Part shown: one piece after another, positions 42,280-51,851 of the stretch | Layout: each line of letters starts with the position of its first letter | Position numbering within the stretch: position 1 is the first letter of the stretch | Assembly: GCA_026391945.1 (NCBI GenBank) | Contig: JAPLDA010000023.1 | Span: 39,740-103,739 of the forward strand | DNA from: Bacteroidota bacterium | Lineage (GTDB): Bacteria > Bacteroidota > Bacteroidia > AKYH767-A > 2013-40CM-41-45 | DNA: 64,000 nucleotides | Direction: 5' to 3' | Position numbers and translations under genes: made by a program | Notes under the pieces: model-generated | The model's input: only the letters and a program-made list of their open reading frames with translations | Told to the model about the DNA's origin: nothing | The model's database searches: none

Positions 42280-42990
42280 ATGAGAGAAAAATCAATCGTC
42301 ACCATTTTATTTTTGCTGTTCTCTTTGAAAACAGCATCCGGCCAAACCGTTCTCCTGAGTGTTGACAGGGAAAGGGATTCAATTCCACCGGAACGAGGGC
42401 CCAACCTGAAAAAATTTTCACACCTGTTTTTAAATGCCGGCTTCGTTGCCGGCCCGGATAATCCCGGCGCGAGAATTATTTACGGAACATCGGTTGAGTT
42501 TGGCGCAGGAGCAAGGAAGAAATACAAGCTCTCGCCCCTTTATTCAATGGGATGGGAAATCGGGATGAACGGAAAAATATTCAAACAAAAACAGTCGGAA
42601 GGAAAAATATTCCCGGATACGATTTTGAACCGCGTGGAACGCATGGAATTTTCTTCAGTGTACATTTCTTTTTTTAACAGGATTAATTTTGATGTCCACC
42701 GGGGCAATTTCATGGGAACGTTCCTCGACATAGGAATCCGGGGTCACATAAACGTCCTCGTCACGCACCTCACCAAAAACGATCTGCCCGATGGCAGTAA
42801 AATAACTTCTGCAATGACCAACCTGCCCTATACAAGGGATTTGTTTTCCGATGTGTTTGTAAGGGTTGGTAAAAATCATTTTTCATTGTATGCATCGTAC
42901 AGGACTTCGGGCATGTTAAGGACGGTGTATCACTATCCCGAACCGCCCGCATTTACCATTGGTATGGATGCCGGAGTTTTTTGGAATTGA
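42280..42990 (+). CDS. Outer-membrane beta-barrel-like protein
   Basis: Protein of 236 residues with a signal peptide (MREKSIVTILFLLFSLKTASGQ). Alternating hydrophobic/polar strands with aromatic ends (YSMGWEIGMNGKIF, FMGTFLDIGIRGHINVLVTH, HFSLYASYRTSGML) and an aromatic C-terminal residue region (GMDAGVFWN) suggest an 8- to 10-strand outer-membrane barrel. It starts 9 bases after the subtilase. No family name. Confidence 0.55.
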   Translation: MREKSIVTILFLLFSLKTASGQTVLLSVDRERDSIPPERGPNLKKFSHLFLNAGFVAGPDNPGARIIYGTSVEFGAGARKKYKLSPLYSMGWEIGMNGKIFKQKQSEGKIFPDTILNRVERMEFSSVYISFFNRINFDVHRGNFMGTFLDIGIRGHINVLVTHLTKNDLPDGSKITSAMTNLPYTRDLFSDVFVRVGKNHFSLYASYRTSGMLRTVYHYPEPPAFTIGMDAGVFWN

Positions 42991-43018
42991 TTTCACTCCT
43001 TTTGTTTACATTTCGATC

Positions 43019-43933
43019 ATGAAAAGAAGACTGATCAAAACGTTTCTTGCCGCCGTGTTGCTCCTGAGGCTTGGGCTTCCGGCACAAGCACAGCCTGGCG
43101 CCGGAACAACAGCGCTCATCGTGATTGCCCATCCCGATGATGAAACAGGTTTTGCCGCCACAGTGTACAAGATCACGCATGAATTACATGGCCATGTTGA
43201 CCTTGCATTGATTACCAACGGCGAAGGCGGATACAAATACTCCACGCTTGCCGAAGACTATTATCACCTGGAACTCACCGATGAAAAAACAGGAAGGGAA
43301 AATCTTCCGAGGATCAGGAAGGAAGAGCTGATGAATGCAGGTAAAATCATCGGCATCCGGAATTATTTTTTCCTGGATCAGTGGGACAGGAAATATACGA
43401 CCGACGAACGCGATCCGCTGGACACGGCATGGGATGTGGCACTCGTGAGGAAGCGGCTGATTGAAATCATGACAAAAACGAACTATGATTTTGTGTTTTG
43501 CCTGTTGCCCGTTTTGGAGACTCACGGCCACCACAAAGCCGCCACCATCCTTGCCCTGGAGACCATCAACAAGTTACCGCCGGAACACCGTCCCGTTATT
43601 CTTGGCGTAACGGATTCGGAAAAAAACGACACCACGAAAACAACGTTTGTCCGGCTGAAAGAATATTCCGTCACCGCCGTTGATACGAACATCGCCCCAT
43701 TCAAACTTGACCGTACCACGAAGTTTGGTTTTAAGAATTCGCTCGACTATAAAATCATTGTCAACTGGGAAATAGCGGAACACAAATCCCAGGGAACGAT
43801 GCAGCTCGGAATGAACCGCGGGGATTTTGAAAACTTCTGGTATTTTAAACTGAACGGAGAACGGGGCCTGGAAAAAACTAAAACGCTTTTTGAAGAGCTA
43901 AAAAAAATTCCGTATCCATCAAAGACTTATTGA
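43019..43933 (+). CDS. PIG-L/LmbE-family deacetylase, secreted
   Basis: The start at 43019 gives 304 residues with a signal peptide (MKRRLIKTFLAAVLLLRLGLPAQAQ); the longer ORF runs into the preceding gene. The zinc-binding motif AHPDDE (about 37) and the second His site ETHGHHKA (about 165) define the LmbE-like fold, which removes N-acetyl groups from sugars such as GlcNAc derivatives. The export signal points to a periplasmic glycan substrate. It overlaps no neighbour and is followed by an APC permease 55 bases on. Confidence 0.87.
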   Translation: MKRRLIKTFLAAVLLLRLGLPAQAQPGAGTTALIVIAHPDDETGFAATVYKITHELHGHVDLALITNGEGGYKYSTLAEDYYHLELTDEKTGRENLPRIRKEELMNAGKIIGIRNYFFLDQWDRKYTTDERDPLDTAWDVALVRKRLIEIMTKTNYDFVFCLLPVLETHGHHKAATILALETINKLPPEHRPVILGVTDSEKNDTTKTTFVRLKEYSVTAVDTNIAPFKLDRTTKFGFKNSLDYKIIVNWEIAEHKSQGTMQLGMNRGDFENFWYFKLNGERGLEKTKTLFEELKKIPYPSKTY

Positions 43934-43988
43934 CGCCGCCGGGACAAATGAATAAACGATACCCGGAAAACAACTACCCTTTTCTGAA

Positions 43989-45341
43989 ATGAAACACCTC
44001 ACCCGTTCATTGAACCTGAAACAGGCCACCGCCATCAACATGATTGACATGGTGGGCATTGGTCCGTTTGTGACCATCCCGCTGGTGATGGCATCCATGC
44101 ATGGTCCGCCATCGCTGTTCGCCTGGCTGCTGGGTGCGCTGCTGGCGGTATGTGATGGTTTCGTCTGGGCAGAACTGGGAGCAAAATACCCCGAGGCCGG
44201 AGGGAGTTATGTTTTCCTGAGAAAGCTGTTCGGAGAAAAAAAGTGGGGCTCGCTTTTTTCATTTCTGTATTTATGGCAAACCACGATACAGGCGCCATTG
44301 GTCATTGCTTCCGGTGCGATTGGTTTTTCGGAATACTTTACATACCTCGTTCCGCTGGATGACCTTCAGCGAAAAATGGTTTCCGGTGCACTGATCGTCA
44401 TTCTCTATATTTTGCTTTACAGGAAAATTTCAGACGTCGGAAAAATTTCCGTCGCATTGTGGGCGGGCGTGATCATTACTTTGTTGTGGCTGATATTTTC
44501 CGGCATCACGCATTTTAATTTCCAGCGGACATTTGATTTTTCTTTTTCGGATTTCGGCAGCTCCGGGTTGTTTTCAGTCATTCTCGGACAGGCGACGGTG
44601 AAAACGATCTATTGTTATCTGGGTTATTATAATGTATGTCATTTGGGAGGTGAAATAAAAAATCCCGTAAAAAATATTCCCCGAAGTATTTTTATTTCCA
44701 TTGCCGGCATCAGTGTTTTGTACCTGTTGATGCAGGTCAGTATTCTCAGCGTGATTTCGCCGGGCAGCATAAAAGATCCGAAGCATGTCGTCAGCACCTT
44801 TTTTGAAATACTCTATGGCCAGCCGGCGGCCAACGTGGCAACGATCCTTATATTATGGATAGCGCTGGCCTCTCTTTTTTCTGTGATACTCGGTTATTCA
44901 AGGGTTCCTTATGCCGCCGCCGTGGACGGAAATTATTTTTCAATATTCAGCAAGGTGCATCCGACAAAAAATTTTCCACATGTTTCATTGACGATTCTGT
45001 GCGCTGTTGCCTTCGTGTTCAGTTTGCTTTTCCGGCTGAAGGAGGTGATCAGCACCATCGTGGTGATCAGGATATTCATCCAGTTCATCAGCCAGGCTGT
45101 CGGTGTGATGTTGCTTCGAACTAAAAAGGAAAAAACAACGCTGCCGTTCCGGATGTGGCTCTTTCCGGTGCCGGCGGTTCTTGCCATCCTGATCTGGCTC
45201 TTTGTTTTTTTCTCCTCCGAATACATATATATATGGTACGCAACCGCAGTGCTGGCGTCGGGCATCCTGTTGTTCCTGGCATACACCAAAAGAAAAGGTG
45301 TGTGGCCGTTCGTTTACACGGACAAAACAAGCAGCGCATAG
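43989..45341 (+). CDS. APC-superfamily amino-acid permease
   Basis: Protein of 450 residues with 12 predicted membrane helices. It begins with the APC helix-1 motif (ATAINMIDMVGIGPFVTIPLVM), then AELGAKYPEAGGSYVFLRKLFG between helices 2 and 3, and GGEIKNPVKNIPRSIFISI near helix 6. It imports or exchanges an amino acid or polyamine; substrate not deducible. It ends with a basic tail facing the cytoplasm. Confidence 0.88.
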   Translation: MKHLTRSLNLKQATAINMIDMVGIGPFVTIPLVMASMHGPPSLFAWLLGALLAVCDGFVWAELGAKYPEAGGSYVFLRKLFGEKKWGSLFSFLYLWQTTIQAPLVIASGAIGFSEYFTYLVPLDDLQRKMVSGALIVILYILLYRKISDVGKISVALWAGVIITLLWLIFSGITHFNFQRTFDFSFSDFGSSGLFSVILGQATVKTIYCYLGYYNVCHLGGEIKNPVKNIPRSIFISIAGISVLYLLMQVSILSVISPGSIKDPKHVVSTFFEILYGQPAANVATILILWIALASLFSVILGYSRVPYAAAVDGNYFSIFSKVHPTKNFPHVSLTILCAVAFVFSLLFRLKEVISTIVVIRIFIQFISQAVGVMLLRTKKEKTTLPFRMWLFPVPAVLAILIWLFVFFSSEYIYIWYATAVLASGILLFLAYTKRKGVWPFVYTDKTSSA

Positions 45342-45386
45342 TTATTAACACTTGCCGTTGATAAAGACAATAAAAGAGTGACGATA

Positions 45387-45404
45387 CCGGAAACTTTTTT
45401 CCGG
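45387..45404. repeat. Short perfect hairpin CCGGAAA/TTTCCGG
   Basis: A 7-bp stem with a 4-base loop lies between the permease and the small ORF at 45437. It has no T-run. A -7-like box TAAATTTG follows at 45415-45422, so this may be an operator for the small gene or a weak end of the permease transcript. Confidence 0.35.
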
Positions 45405-45436
45405 CACATCAGGTTAAATTTGTAAACATTAAAATC

Positions 45437-45700
45437 ATGAAAAAGTCTATGAGCCTTACAAAAGAACAGAAGCAAGACCTGGGAAAACTGAGTACATATT
45501 TTGAAAAAATAGAACAGCTGGCGGCCAAGAACGGCATCGACCTCGATGTGTTTATGTCGGAATACAAGGACGACGGCTATGCTGTTTATGCCACCGAAAA
45601 CATTGAGATAAAAGACAAAACAGATAAGAGGAAAAAGGTTTTTGAAAAAGCAGGCAAGGAAAAATCAACCGAAAAACACCCCGTTTCAAAAGGGCTTTGA
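45437..45700 (+). CDS. Small charged protein of unknown function
   Basis: Protein of 87 residues, rich in Lys and Glu (LTKEQKQDLGKLSTYFEKIEQ, then DKTDKRKKVFEKAGKEK), mostly helical with a disordered C-terminus. It is cytosolic. A -7-type box precedes it and a good terminator follows, so it is probably a real single-gene transcript. Not recognised. Confidence 0.5.
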   Translation: MKKSMSLTKEQKQDLGKLSTYFEKIEQLAAKNGIDLDVFMSEYKDDGYAVYATENIEIKDKTDKRKKVFEKAGKEKSTEKHPVSKGL

Positions 45701-45749
45701 TTTTTCTTTTTGACATTCAACCGTCTGCGACCAGCCATCCGCTTTTTCC

Positions 45750-45787
45750 AAACCCGTTCTGTGAAAACCAGGACGGGTTTTCTTTTT
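45750..45787 (+). terminator. Intrinsic terminator before nuoL
   Basis: AAACCCGTTCTG pairs with CAGGACGGGTTT (one G-T pair) around TGAAAAC, followed by TCTTTTT. Confidence 0.88.
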
Positions 45788-45823
45788 ATGACGAATGTGG
45801 TTTTCGTGTTTCACATTTAATTT

Positions 45824-45831
45824 TACTTTTG
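45824..45831 (+). promoter_or_regulatory. -7 box (TACTTTTG) of the nuoLMN operon
   Basis: A perfect TAnnTTTG match, 21 bases before the nuoL ATG and just after a terminator, so nuoLMN probably has its own promoter. Confidence 0.55.
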
Positions 45832-45852
45832 CCCGCACAATAAGAAAATCCC

Positions 45853-47745
45853 ATGTTGCAATTGGTTTGGCTGATACCCGTTTTGCCGCTCATTGGTTTT
45901 TTAGCGATTGGTTTATTTCAAAAAAAATTTACCGGAAAATCGGCCGGAATAATCGCCTCCGCAACCGTTTTTATTTCTTTTGTCATTTCCTGCGGACTTT
46001 TTTTTCAATTATCATCCGCCCAAACAATTGACTATTTTGATTGGATAAATGTCGGATCGTTAAAAATTCCAATATCATTTCTGATTGATCCGGTTTCCAT
46101 CGTCATGCTGCTGATCATTACCGGAGTTGGTTTTTTGATTCATGTTTATTCCATTGGATACATGGGTCACGATGAGGGCTTCGCAAGATTTTTTTCCTAC
46201 ATGAACCTGTTTATCTTCTTCATGCTGATCCTTGTGATGGGAAGTAATTATGTGCTGATGTTTGCCGGATGGGAAGGCGTGGGGTTGTGTTCTTACCTGT
46301 TGATTGGCTTCTGGTTTAAGAATAACAACTACAACAAAGCCGCGAACAAGGCTTTCATCATGAACAGGATGGGTGACCTGGGATTTTTGCTCGGGATCAT
46401 TCTTATCTATGTGACGTTTGGAAGTGTCCGTTTCAGTGAAGTTTTTTCTGGTGCGGCAAAGTTGCCCGACAACCAGCCCGTGATTGTTGCCATTACCATG
46501 TTGCTGTTTATCGGTGCCATGGGAAAGAGTGCGCAGATTCCATTGTACACCTGGCTTCCCGATGCCATGGCCGGACCAACGCCCGTTTCTGCACTCATCC
46601 ACGCCGCCACGATGGTAACAGCCGGCATTTACATGGTGGTGCGAAGCAATATTTTGTACTCCATCGCTCCGCCCACACTTGAATTTATTACCGTCATCGG
46701 AACGGCAACGGCCATTTTTTCTGCAACCATTGCACTCACGCAAACAGACATTAAAAAAGTCCTTGCTTATTCTACCGTATCACAGCTTGGTTATATGTTC
46801 GTTGCACTTGGCGTCGGCGCGTATTCGACCGGTTTGTTTCACGTGACAACGCATGCATTTTTTAAAGCATTGTTATTCCTTGCCGCAGGAAGTGTGATTC
46901 ATGCCATGAGCGGCGAACAGGATATCCGGAACATGGGCGGATTGAAAAAGAAATTACCCATTACACACTTTGTTTTTTTGGTTGGTGTACTTGCCATCAG
47001 CGGCATTCCGCCGTTTGCCGGATTTTTCTCGAAAGATGAAATTCTTGCCATGGCGGGTGTTCAAAGCAAGCCCCTGTTTATTTTGCTTGCCGTCACCTCT
47101 GTTCTCACCGCCGTCTATATGTTCAGGTTGTACTTCATGACTTTTTTCGGAAGCTTCCGGGGAACACACGACCAGGAACACCACCTTCATGAATCGCCGT
47201 CGGTGATGACGATGCCGCTGATTGTGCTCGCCATATTGTCGGCGCTCGGCGGGTTCCTCGGCTTGCCTTCTGTATTCAGCGAACACCACCTTTTTAAAAA
47301 CTATCTGTCATCATCATTAACGGTTCCCTCAAGCGTTATTCACTCTGAGCCGAGTCATTATTTTGAATGGGCGATGATACTGGTATCCATCATCACGCTG
47401 ATCATCCTTATCGCCATTACTTACAACCGGTATGTAAAGAAAGGATATGTTACGCCTCTTGCCGAAATCAACTTCAGCAAAACATTTAAGACCTTGTATC
47501 ACAAATATTATGTGGATGAAATTTATGAAGCGCTGATTGTAAAACCACTGTATTGGCTGAGCGACATGTTCTACAAGGTGTTCGATCTGAAAATTATTGA
47601 CGGAACGGTGAACAGTGTAAACAAAGGTGTTAACGCGGCAAGCAGTACGCTCCGCCTGATGCAAACCGGCAACATCGGGTTTTACATATTTGCAATGGTG
47701 GTGGGAGTGATCCTGATGTTGATTTACAATTTATATGGAAAATAA
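45853..47745 (+). CDS. nuoL: NADH-quinone oxidoreductase subunit L
   Basis: Largest antiporter-like membrane subunit of complex I; proton pumping in the distal arm. The 630 residues have about 16 helices and the conserved sequences MFAGWEGVGLCSYLLIGFW, GAMGKSAQIPLYTWLPDAM, AATMVTAGIYMVVR and LPITHFVFLVGVLAISGIPP. The C-terminal lateral helix region (NFSKTFKTLYHKYYVDEIYE then the final helices) is present, so it is full length. It is first of three nuo genes here; nuoK and the other subunits are not upstream, where a terminator and an unrelated small gene lie instead. Confidence 0.96.
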   Translation: MLQLVWLIPVLPLIGFLAIGLFQKKFTGKSAGIIASATVFISFVISCGLFFQLSSAQTIDYFDWINVGSLKIPISFLIDPVSIVMLLIITGVGFLIHVYSIGYMGHDEGFARFFSYMNLFIFFMLILVMGSNYVLMFAGWEGVGLCSYLLIGFWFKNNNYNKAANKAFIMNRMGDLGFLLGIILIYVTFGSVRFSEVFSGAAKLPDNQPVIVAITMLLFIGAMGKSAQIPLYTWLPDAMAGPTPVSALIHAATMVTAGIYMVVRSNILYSIAPPTLEFITVIGTATAIFSATIALTQTDIKKVLAYSTVSQLGYMFVALGVGAYSTGLFHVTTHAFFKALLFLAAGSVIHAMSGEQDIRNMGGLKKKLPITHFVFLVGVLAISGIPPFAGFFSKDEILAMAGVQSKPLFILLAVTSVLTAVYMFRLYFMTFFGSFRGTHDQEHHLHESPSVMTMPLIVLAILSALGGFLGLPSVFSEHHLFKNYLSSSLTVPSSVIHSEPSHYFEWAMILVSIITLIILIAITYNRYVKKGYVTPLAEINFSKTFKTLYHKYYVDEIYEALIVKPLYWLSDMFYKVFDLKIIDGTVNSVNKGVNAASSTLRLMQTGNIGFYIFAMVVGVILMLIYNLYGK

Positions 47746-47794
47746 AATAAGGCCGAAAATTTTTTAACAGAAACAATACTTTCGAGACTCATAG

Positions 47795-49252
47795 ATGATT
47801 TCGCTCCTGATATTTTTCCCTTTGCTTGCTGCTGTTGCAACCATGCTGGTTCCGCAAGGAGCTAAGAATGCAAAGTTGGTGGCGCTCACGGCGGCTGTAT
47901 TGGAATTTATTTTAAGTATTGCGATTGTATTTCAATTCAACCCTGCGGCAGGAAGACAATTCACCGAGGACTATTGGTGGGTGGCATCGCTTGGCATCAG
48001 TTACAAAGTCGGAATGGACGGCATCAGCATGTTGCTTGTGCTTCTTACAACATTCCTCGTTCCGTTGATCATTCTGTCCTCGTTCAGGCATCAATACAAA
48101 AATCCATCGCTGTTTTATTCGCTCATCCTCATCATGCAGTCGGCGCTGGTCGGCGTGTTCGTTTCCCTTGACGGATTTTTATTTTATGTGTTCTGGGAGT
48201 TGGCGTTGATCCCGATTTACCTCATCTGCCTGATGTGGGGAGGTAAAGACCGCGTTCGCATCACCCTTAAGTTTTTTATTTATACACTCTTCGGAAGCTT
48301 GCTGATGCTGGTGGCACTCATTTATCTCTACCTGCAGACGCCCGGCAACCATACGTTCGATATCAATGCACTGTATTCACTGCACCTGTCGGCATCAGAA
48401 CAGTCCTGGATTTTCTGGGCATTCTTTATTGCGTTTGCGATCAAGATGCCGGTTTTCCCGTTTCACACATGGCAGCCCGATACCTATACCGATTCACCGA
48501 CACCGGGCACCATGCTGCTTTCGGGCATCATGTTGAAGATGGGAATTTACGGAGTCATTCGCTGGCTGCTGCCGATGGTTCCGCTGGGTGTTCATGAATG
48601 GGGAACTACGGCCATGATACTTTCTGTTATCGGAGTTGTGTATGCATCCTGTATTGCGCTCGTGCAAAAAGATTTCAAACGACTGATCGCCTATTCCAGC
48701 ATCGCACACGTAGGATTGATTTCGGCCGGAATTTTTTCACTCACCGTTCAGGGTTTCCAGGGCGGAATGATCCAGATGCTGAGCCACGGTATCAATGTGG
48801 TTGGAATGTTCTTTATCGCCGACATCATCATGTCGAGAATGAATACCCGCACCATGAGCGAATTGGGGGGAATAAGAAATACGGCTCCCGTATTTGCAAC
48901 ATTCTTTGTCATCATCCTGCTGGCAACAGTTGCATTGCCACTTACCAACGGATTTATCGGAGAATTTTTATTGATCAACGGAATCTACCAGTACAGCACC
49001 TGGATGGCGGCAGTAGCCGGACTGACGATCATATTGGGCGCCGTTTATATGCTGACGGCTTACCAGAAAATTTCTCTTGGCGAAAAAAATAAACTGACAG
49101 AAACATTCAGCGACATCACCACATCGGAAAAACTGGTTTTGGTTCCGCTCGTGGTGATGATATTCTGGATCGGGATTTATCCCAAACCATTCCTTGATAT
49201 TGCAGAGCCATCGGTGAAGGCGTTGTTATCTGTAATTCACGGTGCGGGATAA
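47795..49252 (+). CDS. nuoM: NADH-quinone oxidoreductase subunit M
   Basis: Second antiporter-like subunit of complex I. The 485 residues with about 14 helices include VFWELALIPIYLICLMWGG, IKMPVFPFHTWQPDTYTDSP, GIMLKMGIYGVIRWLLP and FKRLIAYSSIAHVGLISAG. The Glu in WELALIP and the Lys in IALVQKDFKRL of the pumping path are present. It follows nuoL by 49 bases. Confidence 0.96.
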   Translation: MISLLIFFPLLAAVATMLVPQGAKNAKLVALTAAVLEFILSIAIVFQFNPAAGRQFTEDYWWVASLGISYKVGMDGISMLLVLLTTFLVPLIILSSFRHQYKNPSLFYSLILIMQSALVGVFVSLDGFLFYVFWELALIPIYLICLMWGGKDRVRITLKFFIYTLFGSLLMLVALIYLYLQTPGNHTFDINALYSLHLSASEQSWIFWAFFIAFAIKMPVFPFHTWQPDTYTDSPTPGTMLLSGIMLKMGIYGVIRWLLPMVPLGVHEWGTTAMILSVIGVVYASCIALVQKDFKRLIAYSSIAHVGLISAGIFSLTVQGFQGGMIQMLSHGINVVGMFFIADIIMSRMNTRTMSELGGIRNTAPVFATFFVIILLATVALPLTNGFIGEFLLINGIYQYSTWMAAVAGLTIILGAVYMLTAYQKISLGEKNKLTETFSDITTSEKLVLVPLVVMIFWIGIYPKPFLDIAEPSVKALLSVIHGAG

Positions 49253-49330
49253 ATGGTAATTAAAAACAATTGGATGTATAAAGTTGGATACAATGATGTT
49301 CGATTTACAGCATTCAATCTTCAATAATAA

Positions 49331-50704
49331 ATGAACACACTCATTATATTATCCGCAGTCGGAGTTCTCGCACTCTTTTCTGAAATGTTGAATTTCAAAA
49401 AAGCACTGGGGGCGATCATTTTATTGGGACTGGTTGGAGCGTTTGCGGCCGATGTGATGGCCTGGAACACCAATCGTCATTATTACAATGAGATGATGGT
49501 TGTGGATAATTTTTCTGTTGCTTTTACCGGCCTGCTCATCGTCATTACGTTCCTGTGGTTTATCATGTCGCCTGATTTTTTCAGGGAACCATCGTCGCGC
49601 ATTGATCATTTTGCGTTGATCATTTTTGCATTGATCGGTGGCCAGCTGATGACATCCTACAACAACATGCTGATGTTGTTCCTCGGAATAGAAATTCTTT
49701 CCATCCCGATGTTTATCCTGGCAGGAAGCAACAAGTCGGATCTGAAATCAAATGAAGCAGCACTTAAGTATTTCCTGATGGCCGCTTTTGCCACGGGCTT
49801 TTTGTTGTTCGGAATGGCGTTGATTTACGGGGCAACAGGCTCCTTCCAGATTCAGAATATTACGCAGTTCATCAAGTCACAACAGGGAAACATTCCGGTG
49901 ATGTTGGTTGCCGGAATATTGATGATGTTGGTCGGACTTGCATTTAAAGTCTCGGCAGCACCTTTTCATTTCTGGACTCCGGATGTTTATACCGGTTCAC
50001 CAACGGTTATCACCGCGTTCATGAGTACGGTTGTGAAGACGGCTGCTTTTGCAGGGTTCTTCCGCCTGTTCAGCATGTGTTTTGAATCATCATCGGCCAC
50101 ATGGGCTAACACCATCTGGGCACTATCGGCACTTACCATCATCATCGGAAACGTAACGGCCGTTTATCAAACCAGCTTCAAAAGAATGCTGGCCTATTCA
50201 AGCATTTCTCATGCAGGCTACATGCTGATGGCCATTCTTGCCCTGAATCAATATGCACAAGGCTCCATTCTATTTTATGCCACGGCCTATTCCATCTCTT
50301 CCATCACAGCATTTGCCGTGTTGCTTCTCGTAAGTCACCTGGCAGGAAACGATTCCATCGAATCATTCAACGGCCTGGCAAAGAAAAATCCATTGCTGGC
50401 GTTTGCAACCGTTCTCGCCATGCTTTCTCTGGCGGGAATCCCTCCGCTGGCAGGGTTCTTCGCCAAGTATTACATTTTTACGGCAGCGCTTCAGCAGCAT
50501 TACACAGGCCTGGTGATCATTGCCGTGATGGGATCTCTCATCGGCGTCTATTATTACTTTCGCATCATCATTGCATTGTTTAAATCAGAAAATGATGATG
50601 TTGTAATTCCCGTTAACAATACATTTAAAGTGTTCCTTGTGGTAACGTCTGTTGCCGCATTGTTGTTGGGTATCATGCCGCAGCTCGTTGCCGGCATTTT
50701 ATAA
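49331..50704 (+). CDS. nuoN: NADH-quinone oxidoreductase subunit N
   Basis: Third antiporter-like subunit, closest to the hydrophilic arm. The 457 residues include EILSIPMFILAGSNKSDLK, FKVSAAPFHFWTPDVYTGSP, VVKTAAFAGFFRLF and SFKRMLAYSSISHAGYML. It is last in the nuoLMN group, 78 bases after nuoM, with no strong terminator after it. Confidence 0.96.
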   Translation: MNTLIILSAVGVLALFSEMLNFKKALGAIILLGLVGAFAADVMAWNTNRHYYNEMMVVDNFSVAFTGLLIVITFLWFIMSPDFFREPSSRIDHFALIIFALIGGQLMTSYNNMLMLFLGIEILSIPMFILAGSNKSDLKSNEAALKYFLMAAFATGFLLFGMALIYGATGSFQIQNITQFIKSQQGNIPVMLVAGILMMLVGLAFKVSAAPFHFWTPDVYTGSPTVITAFMSTVVKTAAFAGFFRLFSMCFESSSATWANTIWALSALTIIIGNVTAVYQTSFKRMLAYSSISHAGYMLMAILALNQYAQGSILFYATAYSISSITAFAVLLLVSHLAGNDSIESFNGLAKKNPLLAFATVLAMLSLAGIPPLAGFFAKYYIFTAALQQHYTGLVIIAVMGSLIGVYYYFRIIIALFKSENDDVVIPVNNTFKVFLVVTSVAALLLGIMPQLVAGIL

Positions 50705-50957
50705 GAACATAACACTACGGGAGTTTGGAATAAGTTCCTCGTAGCATAAACGGTTGAACCCGAAATTACAACCAGTCCGCCAAGTCCGGCGGATCGATGG
50801 TATTGTCAGGCTGATGTAAAAAGGGCGTACCCGTTTTGCATTTGAACAGAATTTCCTATTATTGTCGTCCCGAAAAAAGACGGGATCAGAATAAACAATT
50901 AAAACGTACGTTATCCTTAACTTCCAGCAAACCAAACACTATTAATTTCATATTCAC
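50705..50957 (+). other. Intergenic region with two GC hairpins before exbB
   Basis: TCCGCC-AAGTCC-GGCGGA (50776-50793) and TCCCG-AAAAAAGA-CGGGA (50868-50885). Neither has a following T-run. They may be weak terminators of nuoLMN or leader structures of the Exb operon. Confidence 0.4.
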
Positions 50958-51773
50958 ATGAGCAAACAACAATCAGGTGGCGGCAGCCTTAAGTCATTAT
51001 TCGCAGCTATTGTAATCCCGGTAGCAATTATTGTCGGATTTTTAATCTGGAAATTTGTAATGGGAAATCCGGCCCGCTTCCAGGATGGCAACCCTGAATT
51101 GAATCCATTGCCCGGCGAAATTCTCGGTAACATGTACAAGGGCGGTTTCATCGTTCCGATACTGATCGGGATGTTCATAACGGTCGTTACGTTTGCCATT
51201 GAGCGGTTCATCACCATTGGAAAATCCAAAGGAACAGGAAGCATTGAAGGGTTCGTCACAAAAATCAGAACGCTCATGTCGAGCGGAGATGTTGCCGGAG
51301 CAAAAGCGGAGTGTGCCAAACAAAGAGGTTCCATTGCCAATGTGGTGAATGCCGGAATTTTCATGTACCAGCAAATGGAGGCGGATAAAAACCTGGACAA
51401 AGAAAGAAAGCTGATGGCCATTCAGAAAGAGCTTGAAGAAGCAACCACCCTGGAGTTGCCTATGTTATCAAAGAACCTGGTGATCATTTCCACCATTGCC
51501 TCCATCGCTACCCTCATGGGACTTTTGGGAACAGTAATCGGAATGATCAGGGCGTTTGCCGCACTTTCAACCGCCGGCGCTCCGGATGCTGTCGCTCTCT
51601 CTACCGGTATTTCTGAAGCCCTCAACAACACCGCTCTTGGTATCGGAACATCGGCCATCGCCATCATCATGTACAACTATTTTACAAGTCGCATTGATAG
51701 CATTACGTATGGAATAGACGAAGCGGGTTACAGCATTGTACAAACCTTCGCCGCCCGGTACCAGCACGCTTAA
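50958..51773 (+). CDS. exbB: MotA/TolQ/ExbB proton channel protein
   Basis: Protein of 271 residues with an N-terminal helix (LFAAIVIPVAIIVGFLIW), a second (GFIVPILIGMFITVVTFAIERF), a cytosolic domain, then the conserved helix pair (NLVIISTIASIATLMGLLGTVIGMIRAF and ISEALNNTALGIGTSAIAIIMYNYF). It forms the inner-membrane pentamer through which protons power TonB. It is first of a seven-gene operon with two exbD genes and tonB. Confidence 0.93.
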   Translation: MSKQQSGGGSLKSLFAAIVIPVAIIVGFLIWKFVMGNPARFQDGNPELNPLPGEILGNMYKGGFIVPILIGMFITVVTFAIERFITIGKSKGTGSIEGFVTKIRTLMSSGDVAGAKAECAKQRGSIANVVNAGIFMYQQMEADKNLDKERKLMAIQKELEEATTLELPMLSKNLVIISTIASIATLMGLLGTVIGMIRAFAALSTAGAPDAVALSTGISEALNNTALGIGTSAIAIIMYNYFTSRIDSITYGIDEAGYSIVQTFAARYQHA

Positions 51774-51851
51774 TGTTTTTGTGTTCGTATCCTGAACAAA
51801 AAAACGTGTGTGGAAAAAATGCAATCAACGCTCACCCATAAAAAATAACGA

